Assembly: GCF_900143025.1 (NCBI RefSeq)
Contig: NZ_FRCT01000002.1
Coordinates: 1-64,000 of the forward strand
Reading direction: 5' to 3'
DNA length: 64,000 bases
From: Ruminococcus flavefaciens
GTDB taxonomy: Bacteria; Bacillota; Clostridia; Oscillospirales; Ruminococcaceae
Shown: positions 42,365 through 52,113 of the stretch, one piece after another
Layout: every line of letters begins with the position of its first letter
Position numbering within the stretch: position 1 is the stretch's first letter
Program-made: the position numbers and the translations under genes
The notes under the pieces: generated by a model
What the model was told of the DNA's origin: nothing
The model's database searches: none
What the model saw: the letters and a program-made list of their open reading frames with translations, nothing else

Positions 42365-45300
42365 ATGAGGATACGCACAAGAAGCTTTTTATCCGCTGTT
42401 ATTTCGGCGGCATTGTGTATTGAGGGGGTGCCGCTTCAGACGGCAAATGCCGATATTATTATCGATCATAATTGCAGCGGAATCGACAAGGGCTATTATT
42501 ATGAAATAGCAAATAATGATAAGGACAGTCAGCCTGAATTCAGGGTGATGACAAATGGCAACTACAGTTGCAGCTGGGATAACGAGGAGGAATTTTCAGC
42601 AGCAAGGGCTATGAAATTTGCTTCGCCTGTGGAGTATTCAAAGCTGGGAGCTATCAGCTACAAATACTGGAAGAGAATAGATATTGAGAGACTTGCCAAA
42701 GATAAAGATGCTTATGTAAGATTTGGCGTAAGGCTCCATAATTCAAATGGCGACGTATTTGATATAGTTGAAGTCGATTCGTCCTCAGACAATAAAAACA
42801 TTACTGAAAAGCAGAGCGGATACAAGAAGATTGGCACACTTGCTTCAAAAGAGGCAATTAATGATTACACTATCTTCGGTCCATCAGCTGATGAGCCGCT
42901 CGATGTGGCATATACTCTCTATGTGCGTGAAAACGAGGACAAGAAGAGCAATACCTTCCTGTGCCGCAGAGATGTGCCTATGAACGTGAATAACGATATT
43001 GAGAACGAAAGAAGAATAAATATAAACGATAAGCTGGACGCTATAGCAGCGGCAGGCTACGACCTCGGAGATATAACGGATATCGGTCTTTTCCTTGAAA
43101 GTGCATACTCAAAGGGTGAGGCTACGATATTTACGTATGATATTTCTATTGAGAATATGCCCGAGATAGCTCCTGATGAATATGATGATGAAGAGGCTCC
43201 GATTATCGTCAAGGATTACGATTACGGTGTTCGTACAGGTTATTATTACGGCATCGACAGCAGATTCACCGATGATAAAATAGAGGTAATAGCTCCGTCA
43301 TTGTTCAAGGCGGAGTGGGATTCAAGGGAAAACAAATACAACTGCGATCCGTATTTCGAGCGTGGAAAGCAGTATGAGAGCGGACAGTCCTACAAGGCTG
43401 TTTCAGGTTCATCTATAGATTATACCATGAATTTTGATGTTGAGGGTTCTTTTGCAGTAAGTGCTGCGGCTAAGCTTTCTTCTCTTGAGCTTACCGATAA
43501 ATTCCAGTCTGCTGAATTATATGTCGTAGATGCTTGCAGCGAGGGCTGGCAGCCGTCGGAATGGTCTAAAAAGATAGATGATTTCAGTGCAGAGGGCACT
43601 GAATATGAAGTTTATGACGGTTCGCAAGGTTTGATGGGAACCGGTAAAACGCAGGTAACGAAAAGATATTTCTTTATCAGCAAAGACGCAGTAAAGAATG
43701 GCAAAAAGGGAACAGTTACAGCAAAGCACGACATGAAGCCATATATGGAGTATGTTTACGGACTGGGCGAGCCGCTCGGTAGTCCTAAGGTAATTGTTGC
43801 TCAGATAAATGGCTATGTATCCAAAGGAAGTGCAGAGCTTGTAAAGAATGAGATCACTCTGCCTGAGTTTATTAAAGATGATGGTGAGTTTGAAAGAGCA
43901 AAGAGAAGAATAGATATTAGCGGTTTCAACTCAGATGTTTATGTAAATGGTCTTACCTATGGTAAGCAGGACTATAACATGAGCATGAAGGGCTATGCAG
44001 GTGAGAAGCTTAACTGCGAATGGAATTCTGATTCAGCGCCGATAATTGGTTCAAGTGATTATGAATATGGACGTGATTTCTATGTTGGTCTGAATAACTT
44101 GGATGAAGGCCGCGGAAACAGCGTTATTGGGAACAGTGAAGATCTGCTGATAGACTACAGTATTGATATTGGCGATGTAAAAGCAATAAAAGATGATCAT
44201 TACTGGGTTATCGGCGGCAGCATAACAAGCTATAATACTGCTGCTTTGAATGGTAATGAGAATATAGACGATTACACTGACTGCAATATCTTTATAGCTG
44301 ATAAGTGGGAAGGTGAGTTTGCGTTCAGAAAGCCTTCTTTCAATGATCCGAAGGAGTTCGGAACTATCGAATCAAACGGCGTAAAATATGATGTTATTGT
44401 TTCAATGCCCGATGTCAAGAAGGGCAATTCGGAGTATGTTCTCCTTAAACGTCAGGAGCAGCCGGAGCCTGTTGAAGCTTCAGACGTTTCCGATGGACAT
44501 AAACGTTATACGGGCAGCATAGATGCAGCAGATATCATAAAGAAGCTGAACGGACTCGGCATAAAGACATACGATATATGGAATGCTTATTTTGTACTTG
44601 ATGTCTACGGCAATGAGGGCTCGGCTGTTATAAATTCTGTTGACGTTAAGGGAATGAAAAATGAAGAGATCACTTACACTAACGATGATCTTGATAAACT
44701 GAGTGCTTTCATTCTCGGCAAAAAAGTTGATATCAAGGAAGGTACAGACTATGATGTGAACGGTGACGGAGTTTGGGATACATACGACCTCTGTCTTATG
44801 AGAAAGCAGCTTGCAAAAAATAATAATGAGGCGTATGTTGAGCCGGATAACCGCTGCGTATTCGGAACGACATATATTGTTAACGGTGAAAATGTGAACC
44901 TATATAGAGGTCCCGGTAAAAACTACGAAGCTGTTGCATCGATTCCCGTAGAAATACAGCTTACAGAACTTGGATATCAGAATAATCATGATTCATGGTT
45001 CTTTACTCAGTATGACGGAAAGTATGGCTGGATCAGTTTAAACGATGCGGTAAGTCCATATTATGCAGGCGCACAGTGGGGGAAACCCGTGATCTATCTT
45101 TATCCTGAAGAGGAGACAGATGTTCATGTTGAGCTTGAGCTGACTACCTCCGAGCTTTACACAACCTATCCAAAGTATAACAACGGTTGGGACGTGACAG
45201 CTTATCCCGATGGTTCACTTCTTAATAAAGCGGACGGTACGCACCATAAGTATCTTTTCTGGGAAAGTGTGAATTCACGTACAAGATTTGATTTCTCAAA

Positions 45301-45628
45301 GGGCTTTTGTGTCGCAGGAAGCGATACCGAGAGTTTCCTCAAAGAAAAGCTTACATATATGGGACTTACGGAAGAGGAAATGAATGAATTCATCGTGTAC
45401 TGGCTGCCCAAAATGGAACATAATGAATATAATCTCATTACCTTCCAGGGCGACTTATATACAGATGCAGCCAAGCTTGATATCACACCTTCGCCTGACA
45501 GTCTGCTGAGAATATTTATGGTTTATGCTCCGCTTGAAGATGCAATTGATATCGAACCGCAGCAGCTTGATAGCTTTGAAAGAAACGGCTTTACTGTAGT
45601 TGAGTGGGGCGGTACTGAAGTACGATAA
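42365..45628 (+). CDS. Large secreted protein: three GH11-like modules, dockerin, SH3b and KPVIYLYP domain
   Basis: A 1087-residue protein with signal peptide 1-29. Three related beta-rich modules (about 29-264, 284-500 and 525-764) resemble degenerate GH11 folds: each opens with a NYSCSWDNEEEF or LFKAEWDSRENK-like strand and closes with a KGEATIF/KGSAELV/EGSAVIN strand, but no catalytic Glu pair is evident. A one-repeat dockerin lies at 772-818 (YDVNGDGVWDTYDLCLMRKQ), an SH3b-like domain at 830-900 (ENVNLYRGPGKNYEAVASIP, DGKYGWI), and a domain beginning KPVIYLYPEEETDVHVEL at 905-1087, of a type common in Ruminococcus secreted proteins but without known function. The start at 42365 has GGAGG 7 nt upstream. 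Confidence 0.75.
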   Translation: MRIRTRSFLSAVISAALCIEGVPLQTANADIIIDHNCSGIDKGYYYEIANNDKDSQPEFRVMTNGNYSCSWDNEEEFSAARAMKFASPVEYSKLGAISYKYWKRIDIERLAKDKDAYVRFGVRLHNSNGDVFDIVEVDSSSDNKNITEKQSGYKKIGTLASKEAINDYTIFGPSADEPLDVAYTLYVRENEDKKSNTFLCRRDVPMNVNNDIENERRININDKLDAIAAAGYDLGDITDIGLFLESAYSKGEATIFTYDISIENMPEIAPDEYDDEEAPIIVKDYDYGVRTGYYYGIDSRFTDDKIEVIAPSLFKAEWDSRENKYNCDPYFERGKQYESGQSYKAVSGSSIDYTMNFDVEGSFAVSAAAKLSSLELTDKFQSAELYVVDACSEGWQPSEWSKKIDDFSAEGTEYEVYDGSQGLMGTGKTQVTKRYFFISKDAVKNGKKGTVTAKHDMKPYMEYVYGLGEPLGSPKVIVAQINGYVSKGSAELVKNEITLPEFIKDDGEFERAKRRIDISGFNSDVYVNGLTYGKQDYNMSMKGYAGEKLNCEWNSDSAPIIGSSDYEYGRDFYVGLNNLDEGRGNSVIGNSEDLLIDYSIDIGDVKAIKDDHYWVIGGSITSYNTAALNGNENIDDYTDCNIFIADKWEGEFAFRKPSFNDPKEFGTIESNGVKYDVIVSMPDVKKGNSEYVLLKRQEQPEPVEASDVSDGHKRYTGSIDAADIIKKLNGLGIKTYDIWNAYFVLDVYGNEGSAVINSVDVKGMKNEEITYTNDDLDKLSAFILGKKVDIKEGTDYDVNGDGVWDTYDLCLMRKQLAKNNNEAYVEPDNRCVFGTTYIVNGENVNLYRGPGKNYEAVASIPVEIQLTELGYQNNHDSWFFTQYDGKYGWISLNDAVSPYYAGAQWGKPVIYLYPEEETDVHVELELTTSELYTTYPKYNNGWDVTAYPDGSLLNKADGTHHKYLFWESVNSRTRFDFSKGFCVAGSDTESFLKEKLTYMGLTEEEMNEFIVYWLPKMEHNEYNLITFQGDLYTDAAKLDITPSPDSLLRIFMVYAPLEDAIDIEPQQLDSFERNGFTVVEWGGTEVR

Positions 45629-45692
45629 TTTGTGTTTTTATAAAAATTGAACTCTTTGAAAAAATGCAGGAGTTCCGAAAGAATGGCAATAT

Positions 45693-45733
45693 ATGTCTGC
45701 ACTGATATTTTATCATCAGTGCAGACATTTTTT
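45693..45733 (+). terminator. Terminator after the triple-module gene
   Basis: ATGTCTGCACTGAT/ATCAGTGCAGACAT perfect 14-bp stem with T6. Confidence 0.92.
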
Positions 45734-45792
45734 GTTCTATGTATTGGCAGATAATATTTCTGAATTCAGAATGTAAAGTTTTTGTTAGATGC

Positions 45793-45821
45793 TTGTAAAA
45801 AAATATATAATGTGATATAAT
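45793..45821 (+). promoter_or_regulatory. Promoter of the HD-GYP gene
   Basis: TTGTAA (45793-45798), 17 nt, TATAAT (45816-45821); the leader to the ATG is about 85 nt. Confidence 0.75.
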
Positions 45822-45912
45822 AAACATATATTGATGAGGATAAAAAAACTTTTGGTGATTTTTGCACAAACTTATCTTTGCGATGTTTTATTAAGGGGGG
45901 ATACCTCAATCA

Positions 45913-48318
45913 ATGGATATTATTATAGATTTACTGAAAGAATACCAATTGAATATAATGTTTGCGCTTAGCATGATATGCGCAATGCTGGCTTTTTTCG
46001 TATTGATAACAAAAACGATGATGGCTTCCAGAAGGCATATATTGCTTTCTTTGGAGCTTTGTGCCATGTTTTTGCTTTTATTTGAAAGAATGTCATATCA
46101 TTATCGTGGGGATACCACGGATATTGGCTTTTGGATGGTCAGGATAAGCAATTTTATGGTTTTTGTATTGATTCTTGGTATTATTTTTTCGTTTACACTG
46201 TATTTGATAGACCTGTTAAAACATGAATGTGGTGTTGATAAGACTCCCAAGCAGCTTATAATTTCATGTTTTATATGTACGATCGCTATTATAATTCTTA
46301 TAATATCCCAGTTTACCGAGTTCTACTATTATTTTGATGAATTAAACCGATATCATCGAGCACGGGGATTTATTATATGCTATCTTTTCCCACTCATGGT
46401 GCTTATACTGGATCTTTCGGTAATTATTGAGTATTATAAGCGTATAGGAAAGCTTCAGCGCATATCTATCCTGCTGTTTTCAGTTGTTCCGCTGATAGCT
46501 TCGATAATACAGATATTTACATACGGTGTTTCATTTACAAGTATCACCTTAGTCGGACTTGTTGTTGTACTCTATGTCTTTGCACTTATAGATATGAATA
46601 ACATAGTCGAGCGGGCAAATAAGCATGAGATAGAGATAATTCGTGGAGAGCAGAAAAATATGCAGCTGCTTTTTAAACAGACTGCTACAGCTCTTGCAAA
46701 TGCAATAGATGCAAAGGACAAGTATACCCACGGCCATTCGCGCCGTGTAGCGGAGTATTCGGTAAAGATCGCAAAATATGCTCATAAAGGCGAAAAAGAG
46801 TGTGAAGAGCTTTATTTTGCTGCTCTTCTCCATGATGTTGGCAAAATAGGCATAAAGGACAGTATAATCAATAAAGAAGGAAAACTTACCAATGAGGAAT
46901 ACGGTGCTATAAAAATGCACCCTGTAATAGGAATGCAGATATTGTCAAGTATCAGTCAGTCGCCGTATCTCAGCATTGGTGCGCACTATCACCATGAACG
47001 ATATGACGGGCGTGGTTATCCTACCGGACTGAAGGGAGAGGATATCCCTGATATTGCACGTATTATTGCAGTTGCAGACGCCTATGACGCTATGACCTCC
47101 AGACGAAGCTATCGTGATCCTATTCCTCAGCAGCTCGTCCGCGAGGAATTTGTAAAGGGCATAGGTACTCAGTTTGACCCTACTTATGCAAGAATAATGC
47201 TTCATCTCATAGATCTTGATTCAGAGTACATTATGAAGGAAAGCAGTGGGCAGAATAAAAGTGAAAAGATCGAATCCCTTGTGTGCGGAGCATACAGATC
47301 CACTGTCTCAGATGGCATACTGCTTACAAATACAGTGACACATATACATCTGACAAGTTATATGAACGTGGAGCGAAAGCATGAAAATATCCCGAGCTTT
47401 GTTCTTTTTGATTCACTTGACGGCAGGATACATGACGATGAAAGAAAATGCAGGGAGCTTTTGTACCATGAATATGCTTCGATACGTGCAGACGGTATTG
47501 TTACGGGTAAGGGCATAAGAAATGTTCAGAAGCGAACAAACGAGACAGCAGGTGCAGCTGCCGAGGATAAAGCTATGCTTCGCGGTGAGAAGATAAGCTT
47601 TGATCTCGAGGCTGTGAGATATAGGGATCATTTGCTTATTAGAATGTCAAACCGTTTCCGTTTTCATGAGATAATCATTGCATTGCCCGACAGTACAAGA
47701 TATGCTTATCTTTCTCTTACAGGAGAGTACTGCGTTATCGACGATGTGGACATCTACAAGACAGAGGAAGAGATAGGAAAAGGTTATATCCCGCGTATTG
47801 CTGAAGAGATAACATATATCAATGTCCCGGCAGGTGATATCCCGAATGTACAGGTGGACGGCTGGCGTTCGGCAATATCTGAGGGCTTTGTAGTCACTGA
47901 CGGAATGAGAGTTATTTTCCATACCATGAGTCTGCCTACAGCCCGATTAGTGTGGCATTGTCCGTTTGCTGTACTGTATACATCTGATGACGGACTTCCG
48001 AACGGTGATGATTACCGTGAGCTTACAGTTGTACGTCTTGACGGAGAAGGCTGGGAGGAGGACGATCATGTTGAAAACCGCGTGAATGTCAGCAAACTTG
48101 ACAGCTTTATCGACTGGAACGATTGGAAAGAGAAAAACAAGGCAGGTCAGGACTGTGAGCTATTATTCCGTGTTGATAAAGAAAAGATATCTATAACCAC
48201 AGAGTATTGCGGATTGTCGATATGTTCCGTTACTACTTTTACGGAGGATATGCATGAGGTATATGCTGCACTTACAGGCGATCAATGTGCATTGACCAAT
48301 ATACGCATCATAAGATAA
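45913..48318 (+). CDS. Seven-TM HD-GYP protein with duplicated C-terminal domain
   Basis: An 801-residue protein. Residues 1-230 contain about seven transmembrane helices, a membrane sensor. Residues 250-435 are an HD-GYP phosphodiesterase with intact motifs: GHSRRVAEYS, LLHDVGKIG (H307, D308), MHPVIG, HHERYDGRGYP (GYP at 368-370) and ADAYDAMTS, so it should hydrolyse cyclic di-GMP. Residues 460-801 are unusual: two copies of a beta-rich unit ending RYAYLSLTGEYCVIDDVDI and VYAALTGDQCALTNIRI. The topology puts these in the cytoplasm. The start has a GGGGGG site about 8 nt upstream. Confidence 0.9.
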   Translation: MDIIIDLLKEYQLNIMFALSMICAMLAFFVLITKTMMASRRHILLSLELCAMFLLLFERMSYHYRGDTTDIGFWMVRISNFMVFVLILGIIFSFTLYLIDLLKHECGVDKTPKQLIISCFICTIAIIILIISQFTEFYYYFDELNRYHRARGFIICYLFPLMVLILDLSVIIEYYKRIGKLQRISILLFSVVPLIASIIQIFTYGVSFTSITLVGLVVVLYVFALIDMNNIVERANKHEIEIIRGEQKNMQLLFKQTATALANAIDAKDKYTHGHSRRVAEYSVKIAKYAHKGEKECEELYFAALLHDVGKIGIKDSIINKEGKLTNEEYGAIKMHPVIGMQILSSISQSPYLSIGAHYHHERYDGRGYPTGLKGEDIPDIARIIAVADAYDAMTSRRSYRDPIPQQLVREEFVKGIGTQFDPTYARIMLHLIDLDSEYIMKESSGQNKSEKIESLVCGAYRSTVSDGILLTNTVTHIHLTSYMNVERKHENIPSFVLFDSLDGRIHDDERKCRELLYHEYASIRADGIVTGKGIRNVQKRTNETAGAAAEDKAMLRGEKISFDLEAVRYRDHLLIRMSNRFRFHEIIIALPDSTRYAYLSLTGEYCVIDDVDIYKTEEEIGKGYIPRIAEEITYINVPAGDIPNVQVDGWRSAISEGFVVTDGMRVIFHTMSLPTARLVWHCPFAVLYTSDDGLPNGDDYRELTVVRLDGEGWEEDDHVENRVNVSKLDSFIDWNDWKEKNKAGQDCELLFRVDKEKISITTEYCGLSICSVTTFTEDMHEVYAALTGDQCALTNIRIIR

Positions 48319-48377
48319 ATTACGTAAGTTTTCTGCAAGCGCAGGATAGTATAAGCTTATATAGTGGGTCATAAAAT

Positions 48378-48416
48378 GAGCCTTGTCCGATATATGGACA
48401 AGGCTCTTATCATTTT
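48378..48416. terminator. Terminator between convergent HD-GYP and LytTR-sensor genes
   Basis: GAGCCTTGTCC-GATATAT-GGACAAGGCTC, then TTATCATTTTT. Confidence 0.88.
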
Positions 48417-48435
48417 TGCGTGCTGTGGCTGTGTA

Positions 48436-50160
48436 TTATGACATTTCCAGCCTTTGTTTGAATTCCTCTTTATTGGTCCTGGAAACACGGAGCTCTTCCT
48501 TGTCGGACATTACTGCAAGGAGGGCACGGTCAAAACCAACCTTATATCCGACGGTTTTGTCCATATTTACAATGACAGAGCGTGAAATGCGGAAGAAATT
48601 CTTGTTTGTCAGCATTTCCTCCATTTCAAAAAGCCGCTGCTTGATCTCATATTTTCCGTTTTTCATTGCTGCAAAAACCTTCTTTTCATATGATTCAAAA
48701 TACAAGACGTTCTCAAGCGGTGCTTTGGTCATAGAGCCATTGTGCATGACCATAATGGTTGCAGAGGGCTTTTTATGGGTGTTATCCGAATGTATCTGTT
48801 CGGTATAACTCTCGGTTTTTTTAATATTATCCGATGTATCTACAGCTTGTCTGACTCGAAGCAGTTCCGCACCTATCGCTATTCGGTTTGCAAATTGTTT
48901 TGCATGAAGAGTATATAATTCAGCACCGGCATAGCCTATGGTCATAAATCCGTATGTCTGCTTGTCAAATACCAGAGGAAGGATATGTATATTCTGTATC
49001 GCTCCGAATGAAAACATATCGGGATAGAGGTCTTTTGCACGGAAAACTGCGGTCTCACCGTTCAGAAGGTAATCCTTTAAAAAGATACATTCAGCCTCTT
49101 TATCGTTCTGTTCCATAAGATTAACGCTTACACTTATATGGTTTCTTATAAGATATTTATGATTTTTTATGAACAGTGAAAGCTCTTTCTGAGAATTGAT
49201 CTTATAAAGCTTTTCTTCAAAAAGACTGTTGCGAAATTCCATTTCAGCTTTTTCGTTCATATTAAGAGCGTCTAATCTTCCGCGTACATTCAGAAGCTTT
49301 TTACAGCCGCAGCCGCAGCTGTCTCCCGTGATGACGCTGTGCTTTTTATGCTTCAGCGGTTCGGGAGCGCTGCCTGTTATCAGTGAATGGAGCAGAGCAA
49401 CAGCCCGCTGACCGCAGAAGTGAGTATCTGCTGAAAATGTCGTTATCGGGACAGCGCTGTTTGAAGCATATGATGAGTTGTCAAAGCCTGTAACGAGTAT
49501 ATCCTCGGGTACGCGCAGTCCTACAAAGAAAAGCTGTTTTATCAGAGCATATGCAATCTCATCGTTAAGACATACTATAGCATCAGGCTTTTCCAGTGTA
49601 CCGCAGGCAATATCCTTTGCAGCTGCCTCAGCACCTGATATCCAGTAGCCTCCATACAGCAGATTATCTTCATCGCAGGGAAGCTCATGTTTTTTCAGTA
49701 CATTGACAAAGCCGTCTATCCTTTCATCTGCAATGCCCTTTTCGCCGCCGAGACAATAAAGGTTTCGGCAATTATGAACATCTATAAGGTGCTCTACGAC
49801 CTTTTCAAAGTTTTTCCGGTTTTCCAGACCGATCACATGAGGCAGAATGTTGGATTTTCCGATGACAACTACGGGACATTTGCAGTTTTCGCTAAGCGAT
49901 CTTTCTATAGGCGGTATGAGGCTTTTGTGTGTTGAAAAGCTGTGTTCAACGAAGATTACACCGTCATATTTTTCATAGTCGATAAGACTGTATATCCATT
50001 CCTCATTATTGGTATAAAGCTCACTTGTCTGCGGCATAGAAAAGGTGAAAGTACGGTATCCGTAGGCGTTGGCTTGTTTCTGTATTCCGGTAACATATTC
50101 GTCATTATAGTCGTTCTTCAGATCAGAGAAAATAACAGCAAATGCTTTGTGTAATGACAT
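48436..50160 (-). CDS. LacI-type sensor domain plus LytTR DNA-binding regulator
   Basis: A 574-residue cytoplasmic regulator. Residues 5-275 are a periplasmic-binding-protein-like sensor of the LacI/GalR type (FAVIFSDLKNDYNDEYVTGI, DGVIFVEHSF, DAIVCLNDEIAYALIKQL, DILVTGFDNSSYA) without the usual N-terminal LacI helix-turn-helix. A Cys cluster (GDSCGCGCKK) lies near 280-291, then a GAF-like middle. Residues 466-574 are a LytTR domain (APLENVLYFESYEKKVFAAM, FFRISRSVIVNMDKT), which replaces the missing DNA-binding part. A sugar-like ligand is inferred. It is divergent from a secreted-protein gene whose promoter holds 20-nt-periodic repeats. Confidence 0.9.
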   Translation of the reverse strand: MSLHKAFAVIFSDLKNDYNDEYVTGIQKQANAYGYRTFTFSMPQTSELYTNNEEWIYSLIDYEKYDGVIFVEHSFSTHKSLIPPIERSLSENCKCPVVVIGKSNILPHVIGLENRKNFEKVVEHLIDVHNCRNLYCLGGEKGIADERIDGFVNVLKKHELPCDEDNLLYGGYWISGAEAAAKDIACGTLEKPDAIVCLNDEIAYALIKQLFFVGLRVPEDILVTGFDNSSYASNSAVPITTFSADTHFCGQRAVALLHSLITGSAPEPLKHKKHSVITGDSCGCGCKKLLNVRGRLDALNMNEKAEMEFRNSLFEEKLYKINSQKELSLFIKNHKYLIRNHISVSVNLMEQNDKEAECIFLKDYLLNGETAVFRAKDLYPDMFSFGAIQNIHILPLVFDKQTYGFMTIGYAGAELYTLHAKQFANRIAIGAELLRVRQAVDTSDNIKKTESYTEQIHSDNTHKKPSATIMVMHNGSMTKAPLENVLYFESYEKKVFAAMKNGKYEIKQRLFEMEEMLTNKNFFRISRSVIVNMDKTVGYKVGFDRALLAVMSDKEELRVSRTNKEEFKQRLEMS

Positions 50161-50337
50161 AATAAAGTCCTCCTGTGTAATAAATAGATATGATCGATAA
50201 GATAACAGTTTGTTTGTATTTGGAAATTCGATTATAAAAATGTTTATATGATGACGAAATGTTTATTTTTACGGACGAACGGTTAATACAGTATATTTAT
50301 CCCATAAGCTGCGATTCGGTATGCTTTTTGTACCATT

Positions 50338-50413
50338 CGTCGCTGTATTTTGCTTTTTATCGCAAAATCCTGCGTTCTGTCGCAAATTATTGAAAGCATT
50401 TTGGCAATATGAT
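50338..50413 (+). promoter_or_regulatory. Triple 20-nt-periodic direct repeats before a -10 box
   Basis: TCGCTGT (50340), TCGCAAA (50360) and TCGCAAA (50380) start exactly 20 nt apart, and TATGAT (50408-50413) follows after another 21 nt from the last repeat's end, with no good -35. LytTR proteins bind tandem 9-bp repeats on one helix face, so this is the likely target of the divergent LacI-LytTR regulator and an activated promoter for the gene at 50492. Confidence 0.6.
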
Positions 50414-50491
50414 AAACTATGGTTACAGACATGAAACAAAAGGTTTCAGTCAAATACAAAGAAAACAAAAACATGAATGGAGGAAATCACC

Positions 50492-51778
50492 ATGAAAAAA
50501 CTTATCAAAACAGTAGCAGCTCTGTCTGCAACAGCAATACTTGCTATCCCTGCAAATATGACGGCATTTGCTTATCGCGTGGACACAGGTAAGTCCTTCA
50601 GCAATCCGTTGATAAACTATGATTTTTCGGCGGGAAGAGGTCAGCAATGGACATATCAGTCAAGTCAGGATAATCTTCCTGCACTGACAAAGAATATTCT
50701 TGAAGCTAAAGGCAAATACACTTACTATGCAACTACTGACACACGTTGTAATGAATACGGTAACTGCGATATGTTTGCACTTCTGCCTCTTGATGTTGCA
50801 ACAACTGCAAAAATCAATAACGCACGTCCGTATGTGGATAATCTTTCTGTAAAGTCCAAAGCAGGAAACTACTACGCTTTGGTAATGGAGTATGAAGATG
50901 TCTCAAGGACAGATAGTCATGCCAAGCGTCCAAGCATTAAAGTTAATGATAAGTGCTGTGACTATGGTCTCAGAATGCTTGCAGGTCCGTACTTACAGAA
51001 CATTCTGAACAAGTTCTATTTCGATAATCCCGATGATATCAATTATAATTATATAAAGCAGCATAACGGTTATACAGGAAATATTTACCTTGATGATTAC
51101 TATGTTGCAGGTATGAGAATTACAAGTACAGATCGTTATACAACATTTGACGAGCCTGTTCTTGAGCAGAAGCCAAGCGGAAAGGGCTTCCGTACAAAGA
51201 TAACATTCCACATCAGTAATCCTGTTCCTGAAAAGACAACATATTTAGGTGTGTCAGGTTCTACATCAGGCAATTATACATATGACGTTCTTGCAAATAT
51301 GAAGCTCTCATGTAACGGTGATACATCAAGCGGTGTAAAGGATTACATTGCCATTGGCGGAATATCAAAGAAAACCTTAACTGTTCCTGTAAGCGATATT
51401 AATGAGTACAATAATCTTTATCAGGGACTTATAAGCTGTCCGGGATTTGTAACACGTCTGAGAGGCAATGCAGCAGAGTATTTCTATGATAACAGATTCA
51501 ATGCCTATAAGCGCGTCGGTAATACCCTTTATATCTACACAGGTAAAAAAGCAGGTATTGGTGACAGAAAATGGACCAACGGCTGGGGTAAGGAAAAGTT
51601 TGAGGCTTTCTTTAGCAGCGGCGGCAGAGATATATTAGGACATTGTGATTCTCTGAAAATATACCTCCAGAACGTAACAACTGTACGTTTCTATTGCGAT
51701 TCAACACCAAAATCTGAGGGTACACAGTATTACTCATGCGACGCAAGCTACCTTCTCGGAAGAATAGAGCGCGGCTGA
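50492..51778 (+). CDS. Secreted protein of unknown function
   Basis: A 428-residue protein with signal peptide 1-28 (MKKLIKTVAALSATAILAIP...AFAY). The rest is Tyr- and Asn-rich beta-type sequence with several Cys residues (CNEYGNCDMF, DKCCDYGL) and no domain I recognise. There is no dockerin or anchor. GGAGG is 8 nt before the ATG at 50492. The divergent LacI-LytTR gene and the repeat-bearing promoter suggest regulated export in response to a ligand, possibly a carbohydrate. Confidence 0.75.
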   Translation: MKKLIKTVAALSATAILAIPANMTAFAYRVDTGKSFSNPLINYDFSAGRGQQWTYQSSQDNLPALTKNILEAKGKYTYYATTDTRCNEYGNCDMFALLPLDVATTAKINNARPYVDNLSVKSKAGNYYALVMEYEDVSRTDSHAKRPSIKVNDKCCDYGLRMLAGPYLQNILNKFYFDNPDDINYNYIKQHNGYTGNIYLDDYYVAGMRITSTDRYTTFDEPVLEQKPSGKGFRTKITFHISNPVPEKTTYLGVSGSTSGNYTYDVLANMKLSCNGDTSSGVKDYIAIGGISKKTLTVPVSDINEYNNLYQGLISCPGFVTRLRGNAAEYFYDNRFNAYKRVGNTLYIYTGKKAGIGDRKWTNGWGKEKFEAFFSSGGRDILGHCDSLKIYLQNVTTVRFYCDSTPKSEGTQYYSCDASYLLGRIERG

Positions 51779-51813
51779 TATAATTAAATACCATACGCAA
51801 ATAAATACTTCAA

Positions 51814-51845
51814 AGCAGTCTGTAGAAATACAGGCTGCTTTTTTA
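51814..51845 (+). terminator. Terminator of the secreted protein gene
   Basis: AGCAGTCTGTA-GAAA-TACAGGCTGCT with T6. Confidence 0.9.
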
Positions 51846-51907
51846 TGATTATATAAAAATATTGCGTCAGGTGTCAATAATTTTGTGCCAAGCTGTTTTT
51901 TTCAGAA

Positions 51908-51968
51908 GGTAAGTTGCATTTTTCAAGGGGTAAGTTGCATTGACATAGGTTTGTCAGATGTGTTATCA
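51908..51968 (+). promoter_or_regulatory. LytTR-type operator overlapping a -35 box
   Basis: GGTAAGTTGCAT occurs at 51908-51919 and again at 51929-51940, a 21-nt period, which is the two-turn spacing of LytTR sites. The second copy runs into TTGACA (51940-51945), followed by 17 nt and TTATCA (51963-51968). A LytTR regulator is encoded 1 kb downstream in the same orientation. Confidence 0.75.
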
Positions 51969-52051
51969 TATATATGAAATAAAACAAGCTGTGTACTCCT
52001 TTTATATCGTAACCGCAGGCAGGATCCGTAAAAACAGATTTTACTTTTTAA

Positions 52052-52080
52052 TTGAAATTTACCATGTAATATGATACAAT
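52052..52080 (+). promoter_or_regulatory. Second promoter of the MBL-LytTR-DUF3021 operon
   Basis: TTGAAA (52052-52057), 17 nt, TACAAT (52075-52080), about 34 nt before the start at 52114. Confidence 0.7.
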
Positions 52081-52113
52081 GAAGTGAACATACAGCGAAG
52101 GAGCTGATCGCTT

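Noticed and set aside
51963..52080. Small gene between the two promoters before the MBL gene
   Set aside because: No start codon with a ribosome binding site and no open frame of useful length lie between them; the second promoter serves the same operon.
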